A stretch of 26,004 nt of DNA from an uncultured Clostridium sp. (GCA_947244675.1 CAMXLV010000012.1:1-26004); one strand, 5' to 3'; numbered from the stretch's first letter, positions 7,492 to 15,586 are shown. Program-made: numbers and translations. Notes: a model not told the origin generated them from the letters alone.

Positions 7492-9795
7492 TTAATAAGT
7501 TTGTGTTAAAGTTTGTTTTAAAGTAACCTTTATAATGGTACCTTCTGGTACTTGTTCATCTTTCGCATAATCTTGTGAAACAACAACACCAGAACCTTCT
7601 AAATTAATGTTCAAATTGCTTGATTTTAAAGCATTTGTAGCTTGAGAGGCATTCATACCTTTTAAATCTGGAACACTAACAGAAGTAGAAATACTGCTTC
7701 CTTGTCCATAAAGAACAATAACAGAATTTTTTAAGAGTTGGTTACCAGGTTTTGGAGTTTGGTCTTCTACAAGAAGTGTATTCGCATCTCCTTCAACATA
7801 AGTTTTTGTACTAAAGCCAGCTTCTTTTAATATTTTATCAGCTTCTGCTACTGTTTTGTTTCTAATATCAGGAACAACTAATGAATTATCAGGAGCAGTA
7901 TTAGTAGAAGCATCTTCATTAGAAGGAATTCCTAAATAAGGCAAAATTTCAGAAAGCATTTGTGATACAACAGGTCCTGCTACTTGTCCACCTTGATGAC
8001 CATTAATTCGATTATGTGGGTCTGGATCATATAAAGTAAGAAGTAAAACAATTTGTGTATCTTCTATTGGTGAAATAGCAACATAAGAAGCTACATAACC
8101 TTCCTCAGCATTTTTTTCTGTTGGTTCAGAAGTTCCTGTTTTTCCCCCGATTGAGTAGCCAGAAACAGCAGCATGTCTACCAGAACCATCAGTTACAACT
8201 GATTCCATCATAGATTTAACTTGTTGAGATGTTTGTTTAGAAATAACTTGTCTTACTTGTGTGACAGGTACTTCTGTTACAGAATTTGTATCAGTATTAG
8301 TGATTTCTTTTACAATACGAGGTTTCATTAAAATGCCATCATTAGCAATACAAGAAATAGCTGTAACCATTTGAAGAGGTGTTACATTTAATCTTTGTCC
8401 AAAAGACATAGTTGCTAATTCAACAGATCCAACAGTATCTAATTTTTGGAAAATACTACTTTGTTCGCCATATAAGCCAGAAGAAGTAGAATTAAATAAA
8501 CCAAAGGCATCATAATAGCGATAAGAAGTAGAAGCTCCAATTCTTTGTCCAAGTTGGATAAAAGCAGGATTGCAAGAATTACATAAAGATCTTCTTAAAG
8601 TTTGTAAACCATGTGGGTTAGAGGACCAACATTTAATTTTACGGTCAGCAACTTCTTCATATCCTTGACAATAAAAATCATTTGTTTTATCAGTAGAAGT
8701 AATATTTTCTTCTAAGGCAATAGAAGCGGTAATAACTTTAAAAGTAGAACCTGGTTCATAGGTTTCAGCTACTGATTTATTGGTCCACATTTTAAACAAT
8801 GCTTTACTTTTTTCTTCGGTAGAAAGAGAGTCATAGGTTTGTTCCAAAGTGCTATTTGGTGTATAAGGAGAATTCAAATCATAATCTGGGTAAGAAGCCA
8901 TAGCAAGAATATCTCCAGTTTTTGGATTCATGGCAATAACATTACCACCACGAGAGCATTCATTTTCTTCCACTGCTTGTTTTAAATATTTTTCTACAAT
9001 AGATTGTACTGTTAAGTCAAGAGTAAGAGTTAAATCACTACCATTTTCTGCTGATATATAGGTTTCCTTAGCATTAGGGATTTCTTGTTGATCACTTCCT
9101 TTAGAACTTACAATTTTACCAGGAGTACCAGTTAAAACAGATTCCCATTTTGATTCAATACCACTAAGTCCTTGATTATCGTTACCACAGAAACCAATGA
9201 CACTAGAAGCAACAGTGCTATAAGGATAATATCTTTTGGTATCTTCATCAATATTAATACCAACTGTAATTTTATTTTCATCCATCCATTGTTCTAATTG
9301 ATCAATTTTTTCTTGTTCCACTTTTTTGATAATGGTTTCTACTTGGGTATTATTACTAACTTTTTTCAAAGTTTCTTCATAATCTAGTTCAAAAATTTCA
9401 GATAAACCTTTTGCAACAGTTTCTTTATAACTTTTTGTATCAGATTCATTTTTCTTAACAATTTTAGTAGGATTGATGGTTATGGTATCTACTTGAGCAC
9501 TAATAGCAAGAGGCTTACCAGTAGCATCATAAATATTTCCACGTTTTGGACTAATAATTTGATTAATTGTTTGTTGTTGGTAAGCAAGTTCCTTTAAATA
9601 ATTTCCTTGTACAAATTGGAGAAATCCAATTCTTCCAATAAGAAGGGCAAATATTAAAATAGTAACAATTAATAAAATTCGTAATTTAGGTGTGTGAATT
9701 AAATTTTTGGATTCAAAACTGGTTTTTAATTTAACCACTTTATGATTAGATGTTTTTTTTGTTTTAGGATTTTTTCTTCTTTTTTTGTTTTCCAT
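7492..9795 (-). CDS. Class B penicillin-binding protein with two PASTA domains (SpoVD/PBP2-like)
   Basis: Peptidoglycan transpeptidase, 767 residues. It has a basic cytoplasmic tail, one membrane helix (about 38-58), and the dimerisation domain starting at PKRGNIYDATGKPLA. The transpeptidase carries the active-site STFK (S350, K353), SCN (407-409) and KTG (552-554). Two PASTA domains (about 637-767) bind peptidoglycan or muropeptides. The start is ATG at 9795 with AAGGAAGGAAG upstream. It has no in-frame CGG (the one CGG straddles ATC|GGG) and no frame break, so it is an internal control for its paralogue at 23902. Septal versus sporulation role cannot be decided here. Confidence 0.92.
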   Translation of the reverse strand: MENKKRRKNPKTKKTSNHKVVKLKTSFESKNLIHTPKLRILLIVTILIFALLIGRIGFLQFVQGNYLKELAYQQQTINQIISPKRGNIYDATGKPLAISAQVDTITINPTKIVKKNESDTKSYKETVAKGLSEIFELDYEETLKKVSNNTQVETIIKKVEQEKIDQLEQWMDENKITVGINIDEDTKRYYPYSTVASSVIGFCGNDNQGLSGIESKWESVLTGTPGKIVSSKGSDQQEIPNAKETYISAENGSDLTLTLDLTVQSIVEKYLKQAVEENECSRGGNVIAMNPKTGDILAMASYPDYDLNSPYTPNSTLEQTYDSLSTEEKSKALFKMWTNKSVAETYEPGSTFKVITASIALEENITSTDKTNDFYCQGYEEVADRKIKCWSSNPHGLQTLRRSLCNSCNPAFIQLGQRIGASTSYRYYDAFGLFNSTSSGLYGEQSSIFQKLDTVGSVELATMSFGQRLNVTPLQMVTAISCIANDGILMKPRIVKEITNTDTNSVTEVPVTQVRQVISKQTSQQVKSMMESVVTDGSGRHAAVSGYSIGGKTGTSEPTEKNAEEGYVASYVAISPIEDTQIVLLLTLYDPDPHNRINGHQGGQVAGPVVSQMLSEILPYLGIPSNEDASTNTAPDNSLVVPDIRNKTVAEADKILKEAGFSTKTYVEGDANTLLVEDQTPKPGNQLLKNSVIVLYGQGSSISTSVSVPDLKGMNASQATNALKSSNLNINLEGSGVVVSQDYAKDEQVPEGTIIKVTLKQTLTQTY

Positions 9796-9828
9796 ATAGC
9801 TTCCTTCCTTTGTTTTAATGTTTTATTT

Positions 9829-9857
9829 ATTGTATCTTAAAAAACATTAAAAATCAA
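9829..9857 (-). promoter_or_regulatory. Minus-strand PBP promoter flanked by an inverted repeat
   Basis: On the minus strand, TTGATT, a 17-base spacer and TACAAT. A 12-bp inverted repeat (TTTTAATGTTTT at 9813-9824 and AAAACATTAAAA at 9841-9852) brackets the -10 box, a possible operator. Confidence 0.5.
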
Positions 9858-9863
9858 TATAAC

Positions 9864-9892
9864 TTGAAAAAATAAAGAAAATATATTATAGT
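9864..9892 (+). promoter_or_regulatory. rsmA promoter
   Basis: TTGAAA, a 17-base spacer and TATAGT, followed by AGGAGG and the ATG at 9911. It diverges from the PBP promoter only a few bases away. Confidence 0.65.
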
Positions 9893-9910
9893 AAAAATAG
9901 GAGGCAAAGA

Positions 9911-10769
9911 ATGAATTGTATTTTAGAAGAAACAAAATTTATCTTAAATAAATATCATATGAAAGCCAATAAATCATTAGGGCAAAATTTTTTGATTAAT
10001 GAAGAAGTAATTAAAACAATAGTAGAAAGTAGTAATATACAAAAAGAAGATTTCGTAATAGAAATAGGACCAGGACTGCGGAACACTAACAAAATATTTA
10101 TTAGAAGCAGCGAAAAAAGTGGTTGCAATTGAATTGGATAAAAAGATGGTAGATCTTTTAAAAGAAAGATTTGCCCTTTACAAAAATTTTGAAATTTTAA
10201 ACCAAGATATACTAAAAGTGGATTTAAAACATATAATGGAAGAAGAAAAGAAAAAAGGTGACATACGACATATAAAAATTGTAGCTAACTTGCCTTATTA
10301 TATTACTACTCCCATTATTATGAAATTATTAGAAGAGGAATTGCCAATAGAGAGTATAACAGTCATGATACAAAAGGAAGTAGCTGATAGATTGATTTGT
10401 AAGCCTGGGGATAAGGAAACAGGAAGTATTACATATAGTATAAATTATTATGCAGAAGCCAAAGGAATTCTAGAAGTTCCCAAAGAAAGTTTTATACCAG
10501 AACCAGAGGTTATGTCAAAAGTTATTAAATTAACAATTAGGAAAGAACCAGCTGTTAAAATAGAGAAAAAAGAAGAAATGTTTAAAATTATAAAATGTGC
10601 TTTTATGCAAAGAAGAAAAACATTAATCAATGCATTAGTAAATACTAAAATTTTAGAAAACAAGGAACAAGGAATTAAAATATTAGAAAATTTAGGATTA
10701 GATACTAATATAAGAGCAGAAAAATTAACATTAGAAGATTATGAAAATCTCACAAAACTTTTAAGATAA
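9911..10769 (+). CDS. rsmA: 16S rRNA (adenine1518/1519-N6)-dimethyltransferase, decoded through one +1 frameshift
   Basis: KsgA/RsmA dimethylates two adenines in the 3' hairpin of 16S rRNA during small-subunit assembly. Skipping the C of CGG 10079-10081 gives one 285-residue protein of normal length. It has KSLGQNFLIN near residue 20, SAM motif I VIEIGPGLGTLT (the second Gly of GLG-type motif restored by the shift), VVAIELDKK, the catalytic NLPYYITTPI, and FIPEPEVMSKV. Without the shift, translation ends at TGA 10130 just after motif I. The second half has no start of its own that would include the SAM motif. Everything outside the site is conserved, so a decaying gene is unlikely. Confidence 0.93.
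10079..10082 (+). other. +1 frameshift site 4 (rsmA codon 57): CGG-A
   Basis: Zero frame reads GGA CTG CGG AAC. Skipping the C gives CCA GGA CTG GGA ACA CTA ACA, that is EIGPGLGTLT, the family SAM-binding motif. The position of the extra base is fixed by invariant residues on both sides. Confidence 0.95.
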
Positions 10770-10774
10770 AACTA

Positions 10775-10803
10775 TTCTCATTTATTAATTTTTATGTTAT
10801 AAT
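10775..10803 (+). promoter_or_regulatory. Sortase promoter
   Basis: A weak -35 TTCTCA, a 17-base spacer and a consensus TATAAT (10798-10803), about 30 bases before the start. Confidence 0.45.
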
Positions 10804-10832
10804 AAAAGAGAAGAATAAAATAGGAGAAAAAA

Positions 10833-11586
10833 ATGAATCAAATTTTAGTTACTAAAAAATTATATATAACACCAGAAATAAAGAGAAAAAAGAAGATTTA
10901 TAAATTTGAATTCTTTTTATCTGTTTTTTTAGTATGTGTTTTAATATCTGCTTATATTTATGCAGAATATGATCGAAATAAAAGTGAGCAAGTATCACAA
11001 GAAATTTTAGCAAGTCTAGACTTATCAGAAGAAGATCAAACAATAGCTAAGAATAATGTGCTAGTAGTAGTTTTAAGTGATGAAGAACAACAAGAAGAAG
11101 AGGAACCTGCCAAATTTGTTGAAGTAAATAAACGGAATAACTGCTGCAAAACCAAAACAAACAACTCGAAATGGTTATGAATACTATACAATTGGAACCA
11201 TTAATATACCAAAAATAAGTGTTAATTATCCAATTATTGATGGCCCAACTGATACAACCGAAGAAACAGAGGAATTATTAAAAATTTCACCAACTAAATT
11301 TTGGGGACCAGAATTAAATGAAGTAGGGAATTTTTGTGTAGTAGGTCATAATTATCGAAATACAAAGTTTTTTAGTAAGGTTCCTACATTAGTAGCAGGA
11401 GATATAATAGAAATAACAGATTTAACAGGAAAAATGGTTCAATATAAAGTATACAATAAATACCAAGTAGAACCAACAGATGTTAGTTGTACAACACAAT
11501 TAACAAATGGGAAAAAAGAACTAACACTCATTACATGTACAGATGATAGTAAACATAGAATCGTAGTAAAGGCAAAAGCTATTTAA
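10833..11586 (+). CDS. Sortase, decoded through one +1 frameshift
   Basis: Membrane transpeptidase that links LPxTG-type proteins to the cell wall. Skipping the C of CGG 11133-11135 gives 250 residues. Residues 24-45 form an N-terminal membrane anchor, then an acidic linker (EEQQEEEEPAKF). The catalytic domain begins at YTIGTINIPKISVNYPII and has H172 (VVGHNYR), C235 (TLITCTD) and R242 (SKHRIVV). Without the shift only the anchor and linker are made (TGA 11178). The break falls in the variable linker, so the exact residue is less constrained than in rsmA, but both flanking frames are clear. A likely substrate is the LPKTG-bearing M26 protease 4 kb downstream. Confidence 0.88.
11133..11136 (+). 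other. +1 frameshift site 5 (sortase codon 101): CGG-A
   Basis: Zero frame reads AAT AAA CGG AAT. Skipping the C gives AAA GGA ATA ACT and leads into the sortase domain. The linker is poorly conserved, so the position rests on the match with the other sites; the frame change itself is certain. Confidence 0.8.
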
Positions 11587-11610
11587 AACGAAAATTAAAT
11601 AAAAGAATAG

Positions 11611-11650
11611 AAAAATGTGAAATCATAGTAAATTGGTTTCACATTTTTTA
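11611..11650 (+). terminator. Terminator after sortase
   Basis: AAAAATGTGAAA (11611-11622) pairs perfectly with TTTCACATTTTT (11637-11648), followed by T. Confidence 0.8.
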
Positions 11651-11747
11651 TTGTATACAAATTTTAAATATGGAGAGTTGCATATAAAAAATAAATTGAT
11701 AGAATTGCTGTTAGAGAGATTAGTATCACGAAAAGAAAAAATTTTCA

Positions 11748-11753
11748 TATAAT
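11748..11753 (+). promoter_or_regulatory. Possible -10 box before the M15 gene
   Basis: A consensus TATAAT 32 bases before the GTG start; no convincing -35 is seen at 16-18 bases. Confidence 0.35.
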
Positions 11754-11785
11754 ATAAAAAGCAAAAAAGGAAGGAGACAAGAAAA

Positions 11786-12466
11786 GTGGCTAAAATACTG
11801 ATATTTAATAATGATACAGATAGAATGGAGAGCTATTATAGAGGAGAAGCAGAGCCAATGCCTTATAACACAAATGCTACTTTAAAGGTGAGAGAATTTA
11901 GAGGATCTAGCAAAAGTAATATTTTGTGGACAACAAAAAGATGTATGCAAAGCTGGAATAGTCAAAGGTATGTATATGGAGGACCTATACCAGTTGGATT
12001 CGCATTTAAAAGACCATGGGAAGGAGGGCATGGAAATCAGAGTCAACATTATGCTGGAGTAGCTTTTGATGTTGGTCAAACATTATCATCTAATCAAAGA
12101 CGAATACTTTGGAATTCTGCTAATAACTCAGGCGTGTGGTCTTATGTAGAACCAATTAATTTAACACCTACATGGGTTCATTTTGACAAACGTTTTGGAA
12201 AACCATCTTGTTCAACAGGAGGATTTCCAATGTTAAGGAGAGGAAGTTTAAGCAACTATGTTTTAATTGCACAAGATGATTTAAACACATTAGGATTCAG
12301 AACAGGGGGATTAGATTGAATTTTTGGATCAGCAACACAAAATGCAGTAATATCCTATCAAAAATCAAGAGGATTAGCAGCAGATGGAATTATTGGATGC
12401 AATACTTGGAGATCATTGCAAGAAAATGTAGTAGGAACAGGTGCAACTAGCACAACAATAAATTAA
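11786..12466 (+). CDS. M15-type D,D-peptidase with peptidoglycan-binding domain, interrupted by in-frame UGA
   Basis: Likely cleaves peptidoglycan stem peptides. The start is GTG 11786 after AAGGAAGGAG. The M15 zinc site is complete: H88 and D95 in SQHYAGVAFD, E122 (YVEP) and H132 (WVHFDKR). A linker leads to a PG_binding_1 domain whose two halves, …NTLGFRTGGLD and IFGSATQNAVISYQ…DGIIGCNTWRSL, lie in the same frame but are separated by TGA (codon 178). Readthrough gives 226 residues. Family members show Gly at this place (LDGxFG), one base from TGA (GGA to TGA). No signal peptide is seen. Options are a real nonsense mutation, leaky readthrough making two forms (catalytic only, or with the wall-binding tail), a recoded UGA, or a sequence error. 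Confidence 0.8.
12317..12319 (+). other. In-frame UGA inside the peptidoglycan-binding domain
   Basis: Context GGA TTA GAT TGA ATT TTT GGA. The frame is identical on both sides, so this is not a frameshift. The family residue is Gly. UGA is used as a normal stop for the gene ending at 3227, so wholesale UGA reassignment is not supported. Confidence 0.85.
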
Positions 12467-12491
12467 TGCCTAAAGTAATAAACTTTAGGTA
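12466..12491. terminator. Bidirectional terminator between M15 gene and XRE regulator
   Basis: CCTAAAGT-AATAA-ACTTTAGG, extendable to 11 bp with one G-U pair; it overlaps the stop of the minus-strand gene, with T-rich sequence beyond on the plus strand. Confidence 0.7.
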
Positions 12492-12862
12492 TTTTCTTTC
12501 TTTTCCTCTTTAGTTTGTATTTTGATTAATTCATTTGTGAGAATAGAAATAATATTTCTATTATGATCATTTAACTTTAAATAATTTTTTAAAAAAGTAT
12601 CATTTGTAAAATCTTCCAAAATAGGAGTAGTATTATTAATTAAATCTTGAAAAAGAAAGTCAGAATTAATATGAAGAGTTCTACAAACATTAATAATAGT
12701 AGAAGCACTTCCAAAAGCAATACCTCTTTCTAACTGACTAATATATCTAGGCGATAAAGAAAGTTTCTCAGCTAACTGTTCTTGCGTATACTCAGCTTTT
12801 GCTCTTGCTAATTTAATCCTTTTTCCTATATTTTTTCTTAAAATTTGTTCTTGCTCATTCAT
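12485..12862 (-). CDS. XRE-family transcriptional regulator
   Basis: 125 residues. The helix-turn-helix spans about residues 12-72 (IGKRIKLARAKAEYTQEQLA, LSPRYISQLERG, ASTIINVCRTL), followed by a short C-terminal tail (residues 76-125) of unknown role. The SD AAGGAGG lies just upstream of the ATG on the minus strand. It is convergent with the M15 gene and divergent from mraZ, with about 250 bases between, so it could regulate itself or a neighbour, but nothing shows its target. Confidence 0.85.
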   Translation of the reverse strand: MNEQEQILRKNIGKRIKLARAKAEYTQEQLAEKLSLSPRYISQLERGIAFGSASTIINVCRTLHINSDFLFQDLINNTTPILEDFTNDTFLKNYLKLNDHNRNIISILTNELIKIQTKEEKKENT

Positions 12863-13027
12863 AAGGTTCCTCCTTATTTAATTTATAAAAAAAGTATAGC
12901 AATTCATAGTAGAAAAAAGAACGAACTGTTAATAAGAAAAAACAAAGCAAATAATACGAATACTTTTATAGAGAAAAAATAAAAAAACGACAAATAGTAA
13001 AAAAATAAAAAAAATTTCAAAAAAGAC

Positions 13028-13056
13028 TTGCAAAATAATAAAAGTTATATTAAAAT
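13028..13056 (+). promoter_or_regulatory. mraZ promoter
   Basis: TTGCAA, a 17-base spacer and TAAAAT, directly before the MraZ-box-like repeats. Confidence 0.6.
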
Positions 13057-13063
13057 CTAAATG

Positions 13064-13100
13064 AAGTGGAGAAAAGTGGAGCGAAGTGGTAGAAAAGTGG
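13064..13100 (+). promoter_or_regulatory. MraZ operator: four AAGTGG direct repeats
   Basis: AAGTGG occurs at 13064, 13074, 13084 and 13095, spaced 10, 10 and 11 bases, one helical turn each. MraZ is known to repress its own operon by binding short GTGG/TGGG-type direct repeats with about 10-bp period between promoter and mraZ; the layout here fits exactly. Confidence 0.8.
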
Positions 13101-13116
13101 AAGAGGTGAAAAATAA

Positions 13117-13542
13117 TTGCTAATAGGTGAATATGAGCATTCCATAGATGCAAAAGGCAGACTAATTATGCCAGCAAAACTAAGAGTAGACATGGGAGAA
13201 AAATTCATTGTAACCAAAGGATTAGATGGATGTTTATTTGCCTTTTCACAAAAAGAGTGGTTAAATTTTGAAACCAAACTAAAAACATTACCACTTTCTG
13301 ATAAAAACGCTAGAAATTTTGTTAGATTTTTCTTATCAGGAGCAACTGAATGTGAAATAGACAAACAAGGAAGATTTCTACTTCCTAATAATTTAAGAGT
13401 AGCAGCAACATTGGAAAAAGAAGCAGTAATTATTGGAGTAGGGACAAGACTTGAAATTTGGGATAAAGAAACTTGGCAAAATTGTGATGAAGCTATCTCA
13501 GTAGATGAAATTGCTGAGAATATGACAATGCTTGGTATATAA
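13117..13542 (+). CDS. mraZ: Transcriptional regulator MraZ
   Basis: First gene of the division and cell wall cluster; DNA-binding autorepressor that forms a ring of subunits. 141 residues with two SpoVT/AbrB halves, each with its motif: [13 protein letters not shown] (residues 11-23) and [13 protein letters not shown]. The TTG start at 13117 is supported by AGAGGTG 9 bases upstream and by the typical [10 protein letters not shown] opening. Four operator repeats lie just upstream. It has no in-frame CGG. Confidence 0.95.
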   Translation: MLIGEYEHSIDAKGRLIMPAKLRVDMGEKFIVTKGLDGCLFAFSQKEWLNFETKLKTLPLSDKNARNFVRFFLSGATECEIDKQGRFLLPNNLRVAATLEKEAVIIGVGTRLEIWDKETWQNCDEAISVDEIAENMTMLGI

Positions 13543-13616
13543 CTTGAAAAAGATTTTAATATCACGAAAGATTAAAATGCAAAAGAAACAACAAGAAATA
13601 GACATAAGAAAATCTT

Positions 13617-13722
13617 ACAAAAGATAAAAATTAAAAAATACAAAAGATAATTCTTACATCAGAAAAAGAAGAAGATACAAAAGATAAATTCAACATAAGA
13701 TAATTAGAAAACCAAAAGATAA
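13617..13722 (+). repeat. Imperfect ACAAAAGATAA repeats between mraZ and rsmH
   Basis: ACAAAAGATAA appears at about 13617, 13640 and 13677, and CCAAAAGATAA at 13712, with a related ACATAAGATAA at 13693, inside a nearly C-free purine-rich stretch. No open frame of note crosses it. Confidence 0.5.
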
Positions 13723-13739
13723 AACAAAAAAGAAAAAAC

Positions 13740-13770
13740 AGCTGGTAATCTTAAATTACCAGCTATTTTT
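13740..13770 (+). terminator. Terminator or attenuator between mraZ and rsmH
   Basis: A perfect 10-bp stem AGCTGGTAAT/ATTACCAGCT with loop CTTAA, followed by ATTTTT. Only 43 bases separate it from the rsmH start, leaving little room for a new promoter, so partial readthrough or attenuation from mraZ is likely. Confidence 0.8.
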
Positions 13771-13813
13771 AAAATAAAGCATAATTTCAAGAATAACAAA
13801 AAGAGGTGCTAAA

Positions 13814-14743
13814 TTGGAGTTTAAACATCAACCAGTCATGCTAAAAGAATGTATAGAAGGTTTATGTATCAAACCAGATAGAATTTATGTAGATGGAACA
13901 TTAGGAGGAGCAGGACATAGCAAAGAAATTCTAAAGAGGTTACACCAAACAGGAAGACTAATTGGAATTGACAGAGATGAAGAGGCACTAAAAGCAGCAA
14001 AAGAAAAGTTAAAAGAGTTTTCTAATGTAACCTATATTCATGACAACCATGACAACATAAAAAAAATATTAGAGCAATTGCAACTAAACAAAGTAGGAGG
14101 AATTCTACTTGATTTAGGCGTTTCTTCTTATCAGTTAGATGAAAAAAATAGAGGGTTTAGTTATTTAGGAGAAAACATACTCGATATGAGAATGGATAAA
14201 AGCCAAGAACTAACAGCAAGTTATGTAGTTAATTGTTATGAAGAACAAGATTTAGCTAACCTTATTTATGAGTATGGAGAAGAAAAATTTTCAAGGCAAA
14301 TTGCTAAAAAAATTTGTCAAAGAAGAGCAGAACATCCGATTATTACAACAAAAGAATTAGTAGAAATTATCGAGTTATCCATTCCAAAAGCAAAACAAAA
14401 GGATGGTCATCCTGCTAAACGAACTTTTCAAGCTATTAGAATTGAAGTTAACAATGAAATTAAGCCATTATATCAAACCATAAAAGATAGTATCCAATGT
14501 CTAGAAAAAGGAGGAAGGTTATGTGTAATAACTTTTCATTCTTTAGAAGATAGACAAGTAAAGAAAGCTTTTGTAGAAGCAAAAGGAAAATGTATTTGTC
14601 CAAATGATTTACCATATTGTGTATGTGGAGCAAAATCTTTTGGAAAAATAATAACAACAAAGCCAATCGTAGCTACTAAAGAGGAATTAGAACAAAATAC
14701 AAGAAGTAAAAGTGCTAAACTTAGAATTTTTGAAAAAACATAA
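13814..14743 (+). CDS. rsmH: 16S rRNA (cytosine1402-N4)-methyltransferase RsmH
   Basis: Methylates N4 of C1402 in the ribosomal P site. 309 residues, normal length. The TTG start at 13814 follows AAGAGGTG. It has HQPVMLKE at the N-terminus, SAM motif VDGTLGGAGHS (26-36), IGIDRDEEAL, GGILLDLGVSSYQLD, RTFQAIRIEVNNE and ITFHSLEDRQVK. It is the usual partner of mraZ in the dcw cluster, although a terminator lies between them here. Together with rsmA it places two 16S rRNA methylases of the decoding-site region in one window; only rsmA has a CGG shift. Confidence 0.96.
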   Translation: MEFKHQPVMLKECIEGLCIKPDRIYVDGTLGGAGHSKEILKRLHQTGRLIGIDRDEEALKAAKEKLKEFSNVTYIHDNHDNIKKILEQLQLNKVGGILLDLGVSSYQLDEKNRGFSYLGENILDMRMDKSQELTASYVVNCYEEQDLANLIYEYGEEKFSRQIAKKICQRRAEHPIITTKELVEIIELSIPKAKQKDGHPAKRTFQAIRIEVNNEIKPLYQTIKDSIQCLEKGGRLCVITFHSLEDRQVKKAFVEAKGKCICPNDLPYCVCGAKSFGKIITTKPIVATKEELEQNTRSKSAKLRIFEKT

Positions 14744-14767
14744 AAAGAGAGGAGGTTTAAGAAACTT

Positions 14768-15289
14768 ATGGTAAGTAATAGATATGAGTATGAAACAAGC
14801 CCACGAAAATTAGATCCAAATGTACAAAGAAAAAAGACAGCAAGTAAACCAAAACAAAACAAAAAGAAAAAAATAAGGGTAGTAGAAGATTTACCAAGAC
14901 AGGGTGTAAAAATATCCAAAGAGCAAGAAAAAAGACAAGTGAAATTAACATTAGCGGTTGTTTTAATATTTGTATTATTGCTAGTGATAAGTTATCGAAA
15001 TTCTCAAATAAATGAGAAATTTAACCAAGTGCAAACCCTTAAAAGGGATTTATCTTCTCTAGAGAAAGAAAATGAACAATTAAAAGTTAGCATCGAAAAT
15101 AGTTTAAACCTAAATACCATTGAAAAATTGGCAAAAGAAAAATTAGGAATGCAAAAATTAACAAACAAACAAACCATTTATGTAACATTGCCAAAAAAAG
15201 ATTATATAGAAGCAGCTCCTGAGGAAGTGGTAATAGAGGATGAAGAAAAAAATTGGTTTGAAAAATTAATAGAAAAAATTTTAAAATAA
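14768..15289 (+). CDS. ftsL: FtsL-like cell division protein
   Basis: Bitopic division protein of the FtsL/DivIC type. 173 residues: a long basic cytoplasmic tail (1-58), one membrane helix (about 59-75), a coiled coil (about 79-112), then the typical NTIEKLAKEKLGMQKL block and an acidic end. ATG 14768 is preceded by GAGGAGGT, 24 bases after the rsmH stop. Identity comes from position (directly after rsmH) and topology more than from sequence, which is always weak in this family. In most relatives the next gene is a class B PBP; here an 8-kb protease gene intervenes and the PBP follows it. Confidence 0.8.
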   Translation: MVSNRYEYETSPRKLDPNVQRKKTASKPKQNKKKKIRVVEDLPRQGVKISKEQEKRQVKLTLAVVLIFVLLLVISYRNSQINEKFNQVQTLKRDLSSLEKENEQLKVSIENSLNLNTIEKLAKEKLGMQKLTNKQTIYVTLPKKDYIEAAPEEVVIEDEEKNWFEKLIEKILK

Positions 15290-15325
15290 AAAACTTTCTA
15301 AATAAAAAATTGGAAAGTTTTTTCT
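15289..15325 (+). terminator. Terminator after ftsL
   Basis: AAAAACTTTC (15289-15298) pairs with GAAAGTTTTT (15313-15322), followed by T. The 15326-15522 stretch beyond it is A-rich and shows no gene. Confidence 0.8.
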
Positions 15326-15522
15326 ATTTTAGTAAAATTTTTTAAACTCTTTAGCATATAATAGACTAAATAAAACTACGGAAATAAGGAAAAGAAGAGA
15401 TTAATTGGTAAAATATTGCAAAACAAATGCATAAATGAAAACAAATTGTAAAATAAAGAACAAAAGCTTAAGCAATAGGCTAATAGAAAAGTGTAAAAAG
15501 ACAGAAATTTGTAAAAACGGAA

Positions 15523-15551
15523 TTGAAAAAGTGGGAAAGAATTGATATAAT
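15523..15551 (+). promoter_or_regulatory. Promoter of the M26 protease gene
   Basis: TTGAAA, a 17-base spacer and consensus TATAAT, with AAGGAGAGG before ATG 15587. The strongest promoter match in the window. Confidence 0.75.
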
Positions 15552-15586
15552 TTGAATAACTATATAAAAATAAGGAGAGGAAGAAA

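Noticed and set aside
3225..12319. UGA fully reassigned to Gly or Trp
   Set aside because: UGA properly ends the TSCPD gene at 3227, Trp is written as TGG throughout, and only one in-frame UGA is seen.
13574..13624. Tiny ORF (about 16 codons) after mraZ
   Set aside because: No ribosome site, very short, lies in a low-complexity A-rich stretch.
13543..13813. CRISPR array suggested by the ACAAAAGATAA repeats
   Set aside because: Repeats are only 11 bases, unevenly spaced and imperfect, with no cas genes.
15326..15522. Small RNA or gene between ftsL and the protease
   Set aside because: A-rich sequence with no stable hairpin or coding frame; only the protease promoter at its end is supported.
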